A model generated the notes under the pieces. The model was given only the letters and a program-made list of their open reading frames with translations. It ran no database searches and was not told where the DNA came from. A program made the position numbers and the translations under genes. From NCBI GenBank assembly GCA_013397455.1, contig VYZB01000239.1, positions 180,725 through 244,724 of the forward strand: DNA of 64,000 nt, given 5' to 3'. Numbering within the stretch: the stretch's first letter is position 1; every line of letters starts with the position of its first letter. This document shows positions 36,928 through 48,311 of the stretch, in pieces. Source of the stretch: Crotophaga sulcirostris. Taxonomy: Eukaryota > Chordata > Aves > Cuculiformes > Crotophagidae.

Positions 36928-38709
36928 ATAACACAGAACATAATACAGTCTTTCAGTGATATTTACCTAAGGACCTTAATAGAAAATGGCATATTTACCT
37001 TTTTTTCTGATTTATTATAAGAAAAAGCTGCAAAAGTGCTATGTACTTTTAACATAGGTCCTAAATAATCGATTTTCCCATGCCACACTTCTGCCCCATG
37101 TATTTCACAATCAGGAGATGATGGTGCTGATTTTCTAATCAAATACAGCTTGTTCAATAAATGCTATTCCATATTCCATAATCACACTGAAAAAATATGT
37201 GCAAATGTCAACGAAGTTATTAATTCTTTGATTAATAGAAATCAGATAAATTCCATTGGGAAGAATTGACAATGAGGCTTTTTTTTTTTTTTTTGCTTAT
37301 GAGTCACTTAAGACAATAACTCAGAAGTTTCTCACAAAGCATAACTCCACTTATCAAGCTCCTGAATGAACCAAAAGAATAGTACAGGTTATACTGAAGT
37401 ATAACTAGACATTTCACACAAGAAAATGGATATTGGAAAACACAGAAATTGGCAGTAGATGACAAGGCAACTGGAATGTATTTGAGTCACTTAGTAGAGC
37501 TGGATAGCCCTTTCTGGGCTACAATCTTAGGCTGTAGAATTTTGCAATATTCCAGGGTTTTTTTATTCACCATCCACTGTTACAAATATGAAACTTCAGG
37601 AATTTATTATTATTAATGTAAAATGTGAATTTTCTACTGAACATATTTGGTCGTTTATTGTCTCTGTTTCATGATGATATTGTCTAAATATAACTATAGC
37701 AAGTAATATTGGAAAACTTGCTTGGTTAGCTTATATGTTTTCAGTGAGGTAATGTGGCACAATCTGTGCAGTGGAAGGGCACATTAAGTGATACAAACGA
37801 GGGTGATGAAAAGGGAAATTATTGGATTTAAAATATAAGAATGTGGATAACTCTTGCCCAGGTTGGTAGGTCAACTCAATATTTCTACTCTTCACTTACA
37901 ATGTTGGTAATAAAAAAAAAATAAAAAGACATATTTTGGGGAGCTCACTGTGAGGAAAAACTGTTGAGTTCAACAGAATTTTGGGATTTTCTCTTATTAG
38001 TTATACCTCCTCTCCACCCACCCCCTAGTCAAAGCTACTGTACATTTTTTTCTTTCTGTGCACTATGAGGATCATGCCCCTGGCACAGTTTCTCCAAAGG
38101 AAGCAAAGGATTACTGCACAAGATTAGCAACCTTGCCTACTGATGATTATTTATATTCCATATGGTCACTATGTCACAAACCACTTTTGATTCCAATCTT
38201 AAAGTAGAAAGGTTCATAGAGGAAACAATTCAGATTTGTTCTCCATAAATAAAGACCCCTAGCTCTCAGGAAGTGCCATGGGGCTTGGGGAGATGCTGGC
38301 ACAGAAATGGGAGTTGCTTCAGCTGCCTCTTGTCCCGTAGTCAAGGTATATTCTAAGTGGGTTCACTTGTGATACTAAAAAAGTAGATTTAGCTGATGCT
38401 AAAGAAATATTTTGCATCTGAAAGCACAAACTCCTAAGTAACAACCACAAACTCTTAAACCTACAAAGTTGATACAAACCAGAAGGATGGGAGATTAAAC
38501 TTCAACCTGAGTAGGTTTTTTCTTGTTATTTTTCTTAGTAGGGCAATTGCTATGACTTCTGTCTAAAGAAAGCAGTTTTGGGAGAAGAGGTATCGCATCC
38601 GCAGAGAGGTGTTGATATATTAATTAGACCAATGTGTACAGAGGTATACTTAGCGTATTTATGATGTGAATGTGTTAATTTTAGTTTGTCTCTAGAAAAA
38701 GTAGGGCTG
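36928..38709. other. AT-rich sequence, no gene seen
   Basis: It contains a T16 run (37279-37294) and an A-rich run near 37911-37927. No open frame exceeds 64 codons and no repeat family is recognised. Confidence 0.72.
37279..37294. repeat. Poly-T run of 16
   Basis: An uninterrupted run of 16 T, the longest homopolymer in the window. It does not adjoin a recognisable retroposed sequence, so it is probably simple slippage. Confidence 0.9.
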
Positions 38710-39158
38710 CAAAGTTGATCCAAGGGCTGGAGCATGTCTCCTACAAGGAGAAACAGAGTTGGGGTTGTTCAGCCTGCAGAAGAGAAGGCTCTGGAGAGAC
38801 CTTAGAGCAACCTCCCAGTACTGAAAGGGGGCCTATAGGAAAGATGAGGACAGACCTTTTAGCAGGGCCTGTTGTGACAGGACAAGGAGTAATGGTTTTA
38901 AAATAAGGGAGGGGAGATTTAGACTGGATAAAAGGAAGAAATTTTTTACAGTGAGAGTGGTGAAACACTGGCACAGGTTGCCCAGGGAAGTAGTGGAGGG
39001 TCCATCCTTGGAAACATTCAAGGTCAGGTTGGATGGGGCTCTGAGCAACCGGATCCAGTTATTCACCCAAAGATGTCCCTACTCCTGCAGGGTAATTGGA
39101 CTAGATGGTCTTTAAAGGTCCCTTCCAACCCAAAGTGTTCTATGATTTTATGATACTA
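38710..39158 (+). mobile_element. CR1 LINE, sense, about 450 bp
   Basis: The longest sense copy. In order it has GGGCTGGAGCATGTCTCCTA, GGGGTTGTTCAGCCTGCAGA, AGAGACCTTAGAGCAACC, GGGGGCCTATAGGAAAGATG, GGTTGCCCAGGGAAGTAGTG, GGTTGGATGGGGCTCTGAGC, GACTAGATGGTCTTTAAAGG and TCCCTTCCAACCCAAAGTG, then a TTCTATGATTTTATGATACT tail. It is 5'-truncated, 3' UTR only, and non-coding. Open frames of 63-77 codons on both strands are its shadows. Confidence 0.98.
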
Positions 39159-42100
39159 TATTGTAATACTCCAATAAGTGTGAATTATGAAGTTAGGGTT
39201 GTGGAAGACCATTGCTATCAAATTCCAAACTTTCTTGCAAAAGTGTTCACTTCTTTTCTGTTTTGTGCTACCCCTCAAATGATGTAGAATTTTCCCAGTT
39301 TCTAAATTCTAATTTTGTCTCCTTCTGATGTCACCTTCTGAAAAAATGTTTTCTATTTATGTTAACCATAAGCTTAACAGTAGCTTTGATGTGTATATTC
39401 TAAGTCAACTTGTAGGAAGACAGTTTGCCAGCAACGTTTAAGGATGATGGTGTTTCATTACTTGCCTTTTGAAGTAGTAGAGGTACCACAAATGACTCTT
39501 ATTGAAAAATTTCCTTGATTATTATTTTTACTGCCAGACTTTTAAACCATACAATATCAGCTTTCTTTCGGCTTTGCTTCTCAATTCCTTTTATGGTAAA
39601 GCTTAATACAGTGAGCATATGGAGCAGCTGAAAGGTTGCCAAATGTTGCAATGACAAGGTTATAAATATAGAGACAGCATGTCTTTTTTTCCCCTTAATG
39701 TATAGTCCTGTTGGTTTGAGCCAAAGTAGACAATAAATCAGAATGTATAACTAGTTTTGCCACTAACTTTATAGATTTATAATATGTAGGGGGTACATTA
39801 GTCTAATAGAATGAAATAGTCACACAGAGTTTACATAACTGTGATGGAATGCAAAGCTAACTTCCATGGAGGGCACCTCTGATATTCAAAGAAATAGTTA
39901 GCCGTTGAGTTTTGTTTTACAAATGTTCCAGACTAAACTCAATGGCTAGGAACGTCCCTTCTTTGTCCCGCTTTGCTCCTCAGCCACAGGCTAACCTCAT
40001 CCACTGAACCTGCTCCTTTAAGTGGAGGACTGTCTTCTACTCTGCCTTTGTTCCAGTCAGTGAGAAAGATGCTCTCTGTGCCTGAAAACAGAGACTTCAT
40101 CATTGTGCCTTGTACTTTCGTCTGAGCAGCCAAACCCTCCTTGCTCTAGTCTGGTGTTCTCTTGCAGGTATTGTTATTTTCCTGTAGCACATGAGGAGAC
40201 ATGACTAGCATCTCCTACACTGCTTGGACACTCTAGCATTTTGGTTTTGTAGGAATTAAATTGTTGTTTGTGGGAATGCTAGAGAAAACAAGACAGTGTA
40301 AGGTAACTTGCATGAGGAGGGAAAAGGATACAGCTTATTAAAGCCATTTTTCATTCCAGTAATTCCAGTAGGAGATATTTAAAACTTAGAAAGCAAAAGT
40401 TTCTGCATACTAAGATCCTGTATGTCATCTGCACCTTCGCTCTCTTAATGTATTATGTTACTTTTTGTTATTCAGATTTTGTGGTTATATTTAATAAGGA
40501 ACTTGTGAATGTAAAGCTCTTGTATTTTATCAGTAGGATGCATTAGAAGTATATAAAGTTTTGGTTTTGCTTTCCACCAGAAGCAAATGCTTTTTCCAAG
40601 CCATCCCCTACTAGAGGAGAGCTACCCTGCACCAGAAATATAGCTATGACAAAATCAGCACTCCTAAAAATAATAATTTGGATTATTTGCAAACAGATGG
40701 CTAGAAACACAAACACTTTATCTTACAATCATCACTTATCCCTTTAGCTGCCAGTACTCAACCGCACATGTCTTTGTTGCTATATGCTAATAATATCAAT
40801 TGAAAGGACTTGGAATGTCAGCTCTACCTGCTACACTCAGCAAGGGAAGTGCCAGCTGGGCTATTCAAAGAAAAAAAGAAAAGCTTTTCAGTTAAAGCAT
40901 TTGGTTTGGGCTCTGGAGAGTTATGTTTGAACCAGGGTTCTGCCATAGATTTCCTATGTGACCTTGGACAAATAACACTCTCGTAATCTCAGCTGCCCAT
41001 CTGTTAACATAGGGATGGTAATTATGATGGTAATGCATTTTGCTTTGTCGAGCTTCTTAAGGTTGCAGACCCTTCATCAGAAGTGTGACTCAAACCATAG
41101 CCCTGAAGACAGATTCCATCTGAGAACTGGTAGTGGAGGACAAGGTGACTTCCATAGTGTGATCCTCCTGTTAAACTGATTGCTAAGTTGTGACAGGAAT
41201 ATAGTAACCCTAAGGCTGAGCTCATTTCGCAGAAGTCCCACACTGGGCATCTCTATTCTATCTCTTGGCATGGCCGTTGTACTGTTCTGGAGAACCTGCA
41301 TGTCTTTTTCTTCAGTAAGTTCATCCCAGCTGGGGCTGTGTGATTCCCCTTGCAGGGGGCACCCTTATCTTCACTCTTTCCTCTGGCCTTTCCTTATTTT
41401 CCAGGTGTTTGTGAGTGTTGCCTATTTCTATAGCTGCCGCAGTTCACATCACAAGATGAACATTTTTCTAGCTGTTTGAGGCACCTGAGTACTTCTGAGT
41501 GGTGAGCAGTCTTTCTTACAGGAGCTGCTGTTTCTCAAGATCAGGAGGACCGTGAGGGACAGAGCAAAGGACATCAGGGACCATTGCTAATAAGTGAATA
41601 GTCTATACAGATACAGCAAAACACAGCCTGTAAGTAGTTAATCACACTGGCAATTTGCACACCCACCTGTTATTTTGCCTGAATTGAACAGTTATTGGTC
41701 AGATGTCCTCTTGGTGTGAGACACAAGCTCTTGACTGATGATCCTCCCACTCTTCCCAACAGGAGTACTTTTTTTTCTATAGTTTTAGTACTGTGCTGCA
41801 TATGTCTTAATTCTCTGTAGTTTCTGCATGCATGTGGCTAGTGTATCCTCAGCTTATCAGAGTGAGTGTAACTGGCAAGACACAATGAAACCATCCTAGT
41901 CCCAAGTCATTTTTTTCAAGTTTCCTCTGAAAGACTTTCATTATAAACATCATTTTGTTTTCTAAAGAGGGCTTTGGCAGCATTACAGCATTTTTGGCTG
42001 TGCTTGTAGTTGAAGTATCACCATGGAAGTCATGGGTGTGGCAGCCAGGAGTGGGAGGAAGATGGTCACTATGTCCCTTAGTCAAGATTTCTTTAAAACT

Positions 42101-44031
42101 GAGTCATCTTAGAGAAGTGCAAGGAATAGAGGTGGACAGTGCAGTGATTCTGGGCATGTGCTGGTTTTCAGAGGCAGCACACAGATGAAATCACTGCTTG
42201 TAGAGATGTTCAAGCAGATTATGCGACACCCTCTATCAAAATGTGTTGTATGAAGCACAGAGACTTTCTCATTGTTCTCTAAATGTACTTTTGTGTGGTT
42301 GGATGCTATGCTACCATTTTGTCTTCCTTTTATGTATATAAGTGAAGAAAGATTTTTTTCTGAGCTGAGTGTTAGCCTGCTGGATTTTAAATAGACTGGA
42401 GTTCAATTGGGTTTTGGTTCACAAGTCAGTTAGCACTTCAGGGGGAAATTGTCTACTTATGTTTGCATCTCCTGAGTTTTGCTTAGAGTTTCAGATTCAA
42501 ACAAAATTGAAAGCTCAAAGGAGAATCCAGCCTGAACTGCCAGAGCTTGGAGCTGGAACTATGCAAAATCTCTATATTTAGCTTGGTTTCAAATAGCTGC
42601 CATAAATCTTTATGCAGATCCCAGGAGGTGTTTTAAACTTCACTCAGTACTTACCCCAAGTTCCCTTGAAATATTTGGCAATTTCAAAGTTTTCTATACT
42701 GTCTGCCAAAATTGTAGGTTTATAAAGAAACCTGATACAAGCATCTCTCTCTCTTTCTCCACCCCTTCCTCCCCCCAAAAAAATCATTCGATGCAATGCA
42801 TAAAGAGTGTGAATGTGAGTTGTATCTTTATTTTAAAAACAGATGTGGAGTGCATCCCTGAGAGACTACTGCCCCCATTCCTCCTTCCCCCACCCACACC
42901 AGTTCTCATCGATTCCAACAATATTTTCTTAAGTAATAACTGGCTTTGACCTTGGCACATAGTCCTTTGGAGGCTTTTGTCTGGATCTCTTTGCAGAAAA
43001 AGTATCACAAAACAGACTGTGATGTGAATAACCATGGAATGTTTTTCTTGAACTGGGCTTACCACATACAGTGCTATAGCAAGGCACATACATTACTAAA
43101 AATAATAGCCTAAAACTATTCCAATGTCATTTGTTCATTATTAAGTCTATTACCTCTGAAATGAGGCTGCAGTACTCAGTCCTTTCTTGCTCTGCTCAGA
43201 GCAGTTTATTAATGGTCCCTTTGTTTGAGAGGGATGACACGGGGAGCTGAGCGGAAGGCTTGAAGCTGCTCAGCAGCTATGAAGCAGCTACCAGGGACTG
43301 TTTAATATCTTAAATGACTCCATGCCCATAAATCAGCCAGCTGTAAATTATATTTAATGCTGAAAAATAACCACCAACCAAACAGATCTTTAACCTGCAA
43401 ATGTTAATTCTGTTTGTTAATACTTAGTGGCTCCAGCAGTGCTCTAAGGCTGCACAAGTTATTATTCATTTTGACTCCTCTCCAGCCCTTTGTAGAAAAA
43501 CCTCTCTGAGAGCTTCCTAAATTCCTGAAGAATGGGAGCTGCTGCAAGGCACTCACCATCAAGCAGAAGCACTGTGGGAATGGTGCAGTCAAAAATTCAG
43601 TTCATATCCTCCACTGCCCAAAACACCATAGAGTAGCCCTAGAAGGTATGCGGATGGAGTAGTTAATATCCTAGAAGAAATATTAGATAGAAGCTGAATT
43701 AGAGCAAAACCTCTGCTTGAACTGCTCATTGTGGGATGACTTTGCAGATGTTTGACCCTGTGGTACAACAGCAACATTCCCAGAGCAACTTGAGCCAGCA
43801 CAGATGACTGCTACACCATGGTGTGTACTCCTATCCCATCAGCAATGCTGAGCGTGACCAGGGCTTGTCACCTGGGAGAACAGGTTGAGAGGGCCACACT
43901 TGCACTTGTAGATGCTCTGAAGTGGAAAGTAGGGTATAATTTCAGGCTGAAAGGAGAAGATTTGTTCCCTTCCTTCCCTATCTTATTTAATCTCAGCTCT
44001 ATGTCGCTCCCCTTCTCCTGTGCACTGTATC
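39159..44031. other. Unique sequence, no gene accepted
   Basis: The longest open frames are 101 codons (42784-43089, -) and 99 codons (41180-41479, +), neither with a recognised domain. A pyrimidine tract (42744-42777) ends in seven A. Around 43180-43360 the composition is more balanced and includes the 15-base palindrome AGCTGCTCAGCAGCT (43264-43278). No repeat family is recognised. Confidence 0.65.
42744..42784. repeat. CT-rich tract followed by A run
   Basis: A CT microsatellite-like run, then CCACCCCTTCCTCCCCCC, then A7. Low-complexity sequence with no associated splice junction that I can support. Confidence 0.8.
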
Positions 44032-44259
44032 TAGAATCATAGAATCATAGAATGGCTTTGGTTGGAAAAGACCTTAAAGATTATCCAGTTCCAACACCAT
44101 GGGCAGGGACACCTTCCACCAGAGCAGGTTACTCAAAACTTCATCCAATCTGGTCTTGATCATCTCCAGGGGTGGGGCATCCATGACTTCTCTGGGCAAC
44201 CTATTCCAGTGCCTCATCACCCTCACAGTGAAAAATTTCTTCCTAATATCTAATCTAGC
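44032..44259 (-). mobile_element. CR1 LINE, antisense, about 230 bp
   Basis: The tail complement AGAATCATAGAATCATAGAA is at the left, then TTGGTTGGAAAAGACCTTAA, CCATGGGCAGGGACACCTTC, CTTCTCTGGGCAACCTATTC and CACAGTGAAAAATTTCTTCC. Homology ends near TAATCTAGCG. Open frames of 62-91 codons here are shadows. Confidence 0.98.
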
Positions 44260-45085
44260 GATCGATACAGCTACAACCCCCCACCATTTTCTTTATTTTT
44301 GGCTTTGTGGGGAGTGGGTTAATTTTTCTTTACATCAGCAACATGATTTTACTCACCCTAGAGTGGATGGATGAGAGAACTCTCGTCTCCATGATGGAGA
44401 TGAAGGCAGGGAGGAGCAGAATATCCCTGCCAGGCAGTCCTTCCTTGCTATCAGTGACGCTTAATGTGTTATTAGGTCCTATTTTGCTTTGGTGAGGCAC
44501 AAACTTTTCTGTGAATCAAATTCCATATATCAAATTCTCTATATCTGATGCTCTCTTAAATGCTTCATTTCTGTTTAAGTCAGTGAGAGTGAATGATTCA
44601 AAAACTTCAAGCACTCATCATTAGGTGTCTATTTACCTTTATAAGTCGGCGATTGAAATTCTTAAGCTATATGATATAGTAATACTTCCCACTTCCAATT
44701 TTGTCTGTTGAAACCTCGATCTCCTTGAGTAAAAGTAATTCTCTCTCTGAATACTGGTTTTCCTTGTTCTTTCTGGCAATATAGAGATCAAAGAGTTTAA
44801 AATGTAAAATAATTTTGTACATCAGTAAGCCAGCTGGACATTAAATCTATTTTGCACTTGATTATATTTAATTATTTTGTCCCTGCATTTCATGTATTTC
44901 AAGTATAAATGCTTGGAAATGAATTTAGTTATAAGATGGACGGGCAGTGGGCTTTGTAATTAAATGTTTTATCCACATTTGAAAAAAATTTAAAAGCAGT
45001 AGCTAATTCTCCATGTGCACACATGCACTTTATTCTTATGTTGGTAAAGTCCCACTCTCTTGGGGAAACAGTCTGCTTCGTATTT
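44260..45085. other. AT-rich spacer between two antisense CR1 copies
   Basis: No gene, repeat family or RNA gene is recognised. It separates two antisense CR1 fragments of different length, which are therefore independent insertions. Confidence 0.72.
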
Positions 45086-45212
45086 AGAATCATAGGATCT
45101 TGGAATGGTTTGGGTCAGAAGGGACCTTAAAGCTCATCCAGTTCCAAACCCCTTGCCATGGGCAGAGACATCTTCCACTGAATTAGGTTGCTCAAAGCCT
45201 TATCCAACCTGC
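45086..45212 (-). mobile_element. CR1 LINE, antisense, about 125 bp
   Basis: Recognised by AGAATCATAGGATCTTGGAA, GTTTGGGTCAGAAGGGACC, TTGCCATGGGCAGAGACATC and GCTCAAAGCCTTATCCAACC. Homology ends near 45212. The tail is mutated (AGGATCTTGG), so it is an older copy. Confidence 0.96.
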
Positions 45213-47817
45213 ATTCAGAGTATGAAGCTGAGGTTTATCCCTTCTTTAACCATAAACGTTATTATCTATATACTGTCTTGTTCAGTCTGAATTTACTTGT
45301 GACAGAAATTGACACTATATATGAACTGCAAGAGGCATTTTATATTCTGAAAGCTGAAATATTTACATTGAAAAGAGATTTATCAGTAAAGTTACATTTC
45401 CTTACATAGGATAAAATGATGTTGAAATAAATATTGGACTTAATCTAAGATGCTGTCCAGCAACAAGAAAAAATGTTTTCTAAGACTATGGCAGTTCAAA
45501 AAATAACACAGGAGAATGAATAATAAAGAAACTGGGCAGACAATAAAATGTAAGTGGGAAACAAATGTTAACATTCTACTTATCAAGCTCTCAGAAGCAG
45601 AAGAGAGCATGTAGAATGGTAATTAACACCCACTCATCCCATTCTTCTGGAAGATTAAAGAATAGGTCCTAGCCTCAGTACTTACCTTTGCAAATATAAT
45701 CTCATCAATTAATCTAATTCAGAAGAGAATGAGGTTTTTATTTTAGCTCACTTATCCAGTTTCTTTTCTCATTAGACTGTTTTTCTCATTTACTACACAA
45801 GAATCCATATCTGACTTAGAGGTGAAAATTCCTTGACCTTTAAATGCACTCAGTTAAGTCTTTACAAAAACAGATGAGATATCACAGATGTAGGAATTAT
45901 GAGAACAGGGTTTATGACGTATGATAAAGTTGAATTTTAGCTCCTGCAGATTGTGTTAGTTGCATACAAAAATCTAACCATGGAAGCAGAACTTTCCATT
46001 TTCAGCCCAGGGTCTCACATATCTACATCATTAAAAGTGCTAGCATATATCCAAAGCCATTTTCATCGAGAGACGAAAACTTGATCTCACCCTTTTTATG
46101 GAAATTGCATGCAATCCAAATCACTAAAAAAAATGTATTTTAGCTAGTTTTTCCAAATGTTTAAGTTACCTAATAGTGTGGTTGCTTGACTGCCTAATTT
46201 ATGAGAAGTTACTTGCACGAACAACAGATAAATATAGATAAAAGTTTTATATAGAAAGAGGATGTATGTGGTTTAATCTTGAAAAATATAAAAATTATCC
46301 TAAAGAAGCACCCTTACTAGTTTTAATATCTTTTTTATTTTTGTTTTCCAAGGATATTTCTTTAATAGACTTCATCTTTGCTGATTTTGGTTATGATCAG
46401 AGACTCTGTAGTGTAGCTGGTTTTATTAGCTGGGGAATCACATTCCTTTAATATACAGTTCATCTACATCTGGCAGCATCTACCCCTGCAAGCATCCTCT
46501 CAGTCCTGAACCTTTTCTTGGTGTTATGCAAATATTCCCATCCACTATCTTGCTCAGACTTTAGCAGATGCAGATATTGTGGGCTGGTTTGAATATTTTA
46601 TAAATGGAGCTGAAACATGCCTTCCATGTGAGTCTGATAGTGGAAGTATCTTCTTTGAACTGGAATTGCTGGTTCTTGGCCAGGAAGTATTAGTTGAGCA
46701 CTGGTAGAAGCAGATGTAAAAAGGCAATGAAGGTGATCGTTAATGATATTATATATGTTTGCTGGAGCAGAAATGAAAATTTCAATTTCCACACCATTAG
46801 GAGCCTGAAGAAGTATAAAAATGCATTTTGCAATCTTCACTCAGATAAATGATTGCTGCTCTCAAACCCTTGAATAGTTTTAACAAATGATTACTGGCTA
46901 GATTCCACTGTTTGACCATCGCTTCAGAAAAACCGTGCTATTTAAATGCATAAACACAGACTGTTAATGAAACCATTCTTTATATCCCTTCCACAGTTCC
47001 TGGTAGAAAACACTTAGCTGCATATGACTGGAAAATTGAACCAATACTTCTCTAATCTCTGTGTTCTGTTGAATTTATAGATATGCTCGTGTTGATTTAT
47101 TGCTGGAATGTCTTTTTGGAAAAGCAATGGTATCACAGAGCTAGAATGACACATGAAATGTAGTCCAAGGTGAATTAAAGCACTTAAACACAGTAGTTAT
47201 CATCTGATTATAACTAAGTACATTAGACAGCTCAGTATCCTTGCAAACACTTAATATATTAAGATGATCAGTCAGCAGCGCAGTTCTCTTCATCTTGCTG
47301 CTATTATGAATCACTTTTATAAGAAAATGAGCTCTTGATTGCTATCTAGGTAGGGAGAGTAAAAAAAAATGAACTGTCAGTGCACTTATACCAATTGCAT
47401 TATTACTTCACTGAACTGGTGGATACTGAGATGGTGCGGAATAATGAGGCATTAACTTGACCTTTGTGAATCTGAGTGTGCAACACAAATACTTATAAAA
47501 AATAGTAGGGAAATATGGAATCCCCTGTTTGAAAACTACATAAATGCCAACTGCACACACAAAAATACCTTTCTATACCTGTCAGGAAGAATGAAAGTCT
47601 TGTTCCCAATCAAATGGTAAGGCAACAGGATGTATCCTGTCTTAAAAGAGTAAAAAGCACCTGGTACATTTCCATAGGCATTGTAACTCCATTCTACCCT
47701 AGCATCTGGTGCCAAAAGACAGAGAGAAATTTCCTAGGAGCATACCAGTTCCTGTGCCTTCTCATATTGTTCATTAAACACTGATATTTTTATTTAGTTT
47801 CCAAATATACAAATCCT
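45213..47817. other. AT-rich sequence up to the assembly gap, no gene seen
   Basis: The longest frame is 80 codons (46598-46840, -) with no recognised motif. No repeat family is visible. The sequence breaks at the run of N. Confidence 0.7.
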
Positions 47818-47898
47818 NNNNNNNNNNNNNNNNNNNNNNNNNNNNNNNNNNNNNNNNNNNNNNNNNNNNNNNNNNNNNNNNNNNNNNNNNNNNNNNNN
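47818..47898. other. Assembly gap (81 N)
   Basis: Eighty-one unresolved bases. The right edge is directly an ATTAT microsatellite, so the true missing sequence is probably more of this array. The N length need not equal the real length. Confidence 0.99.
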
Positions 47899-47943
47899 AT
47901 TATATTATATTATATTATATTATATTATATTATATTATATTAT
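47899..47943. repeat. ATTAT pentanucleotide microsatellite
   Basis: Nine uninterrupted copies of ATTAT directly abutting the assembly gap, so the left end of the array is unknown. Pure AT pentanucleotide arrays are unstable and hard to sequence, which explains the gap. Confidence 0.97.
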
Positions 47944-48171
47944 CAATAACAAACATCTTCAGAAACATCAAAAGCTGTAGGTTGAACTGATCCAATGTCA
48001 CCTAAGTAGGTTTTATACTTACTAAGCTTTTCAAATGATGGGAAAGTAGACTGGGAACTCTAGTTTGTTGGTGAAATTTCAAGGTACATACCATTTGTTG
48101 CAATTAAGTTGAATATACTGTACAATATAAGAAAAGATTGAGTCATCAGGGTTACTTCCGATTCTCCACAT

Positions 48172-48311
48172 CTTCAGTATTCAAGAAGCATTTGGACAAT
48201 GCCCTCAGTCACACTGTGTGAGTGTTGGGAGTGTCCTATGCCAGGACAGAAGTTGGACTCGATGATCCTTTTGGGTCCCTTCCAACTCAGGTGATTCTAT
48301 GATTCTATGAT
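48172..48311 (+). mobile_element. CR1 LINE 3' end, about 140 bp
   Basis: Recognised by GTATTCAAGAAGCATTTGGA, AGTGTTGGGAGTGTCCTATG, GTTGGACTCGATGATCCTTT, TGGGTCCCTTCCAACTCAGG and the tail ATTCTATGATTCTATGATAC. The same subfamily as the antisense copy at 12504-13112, as shown by the shared GATCCTTTTGGGTCCCTTC and GGGAGTGTCCTATG blocks. Confidence 0.97.
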
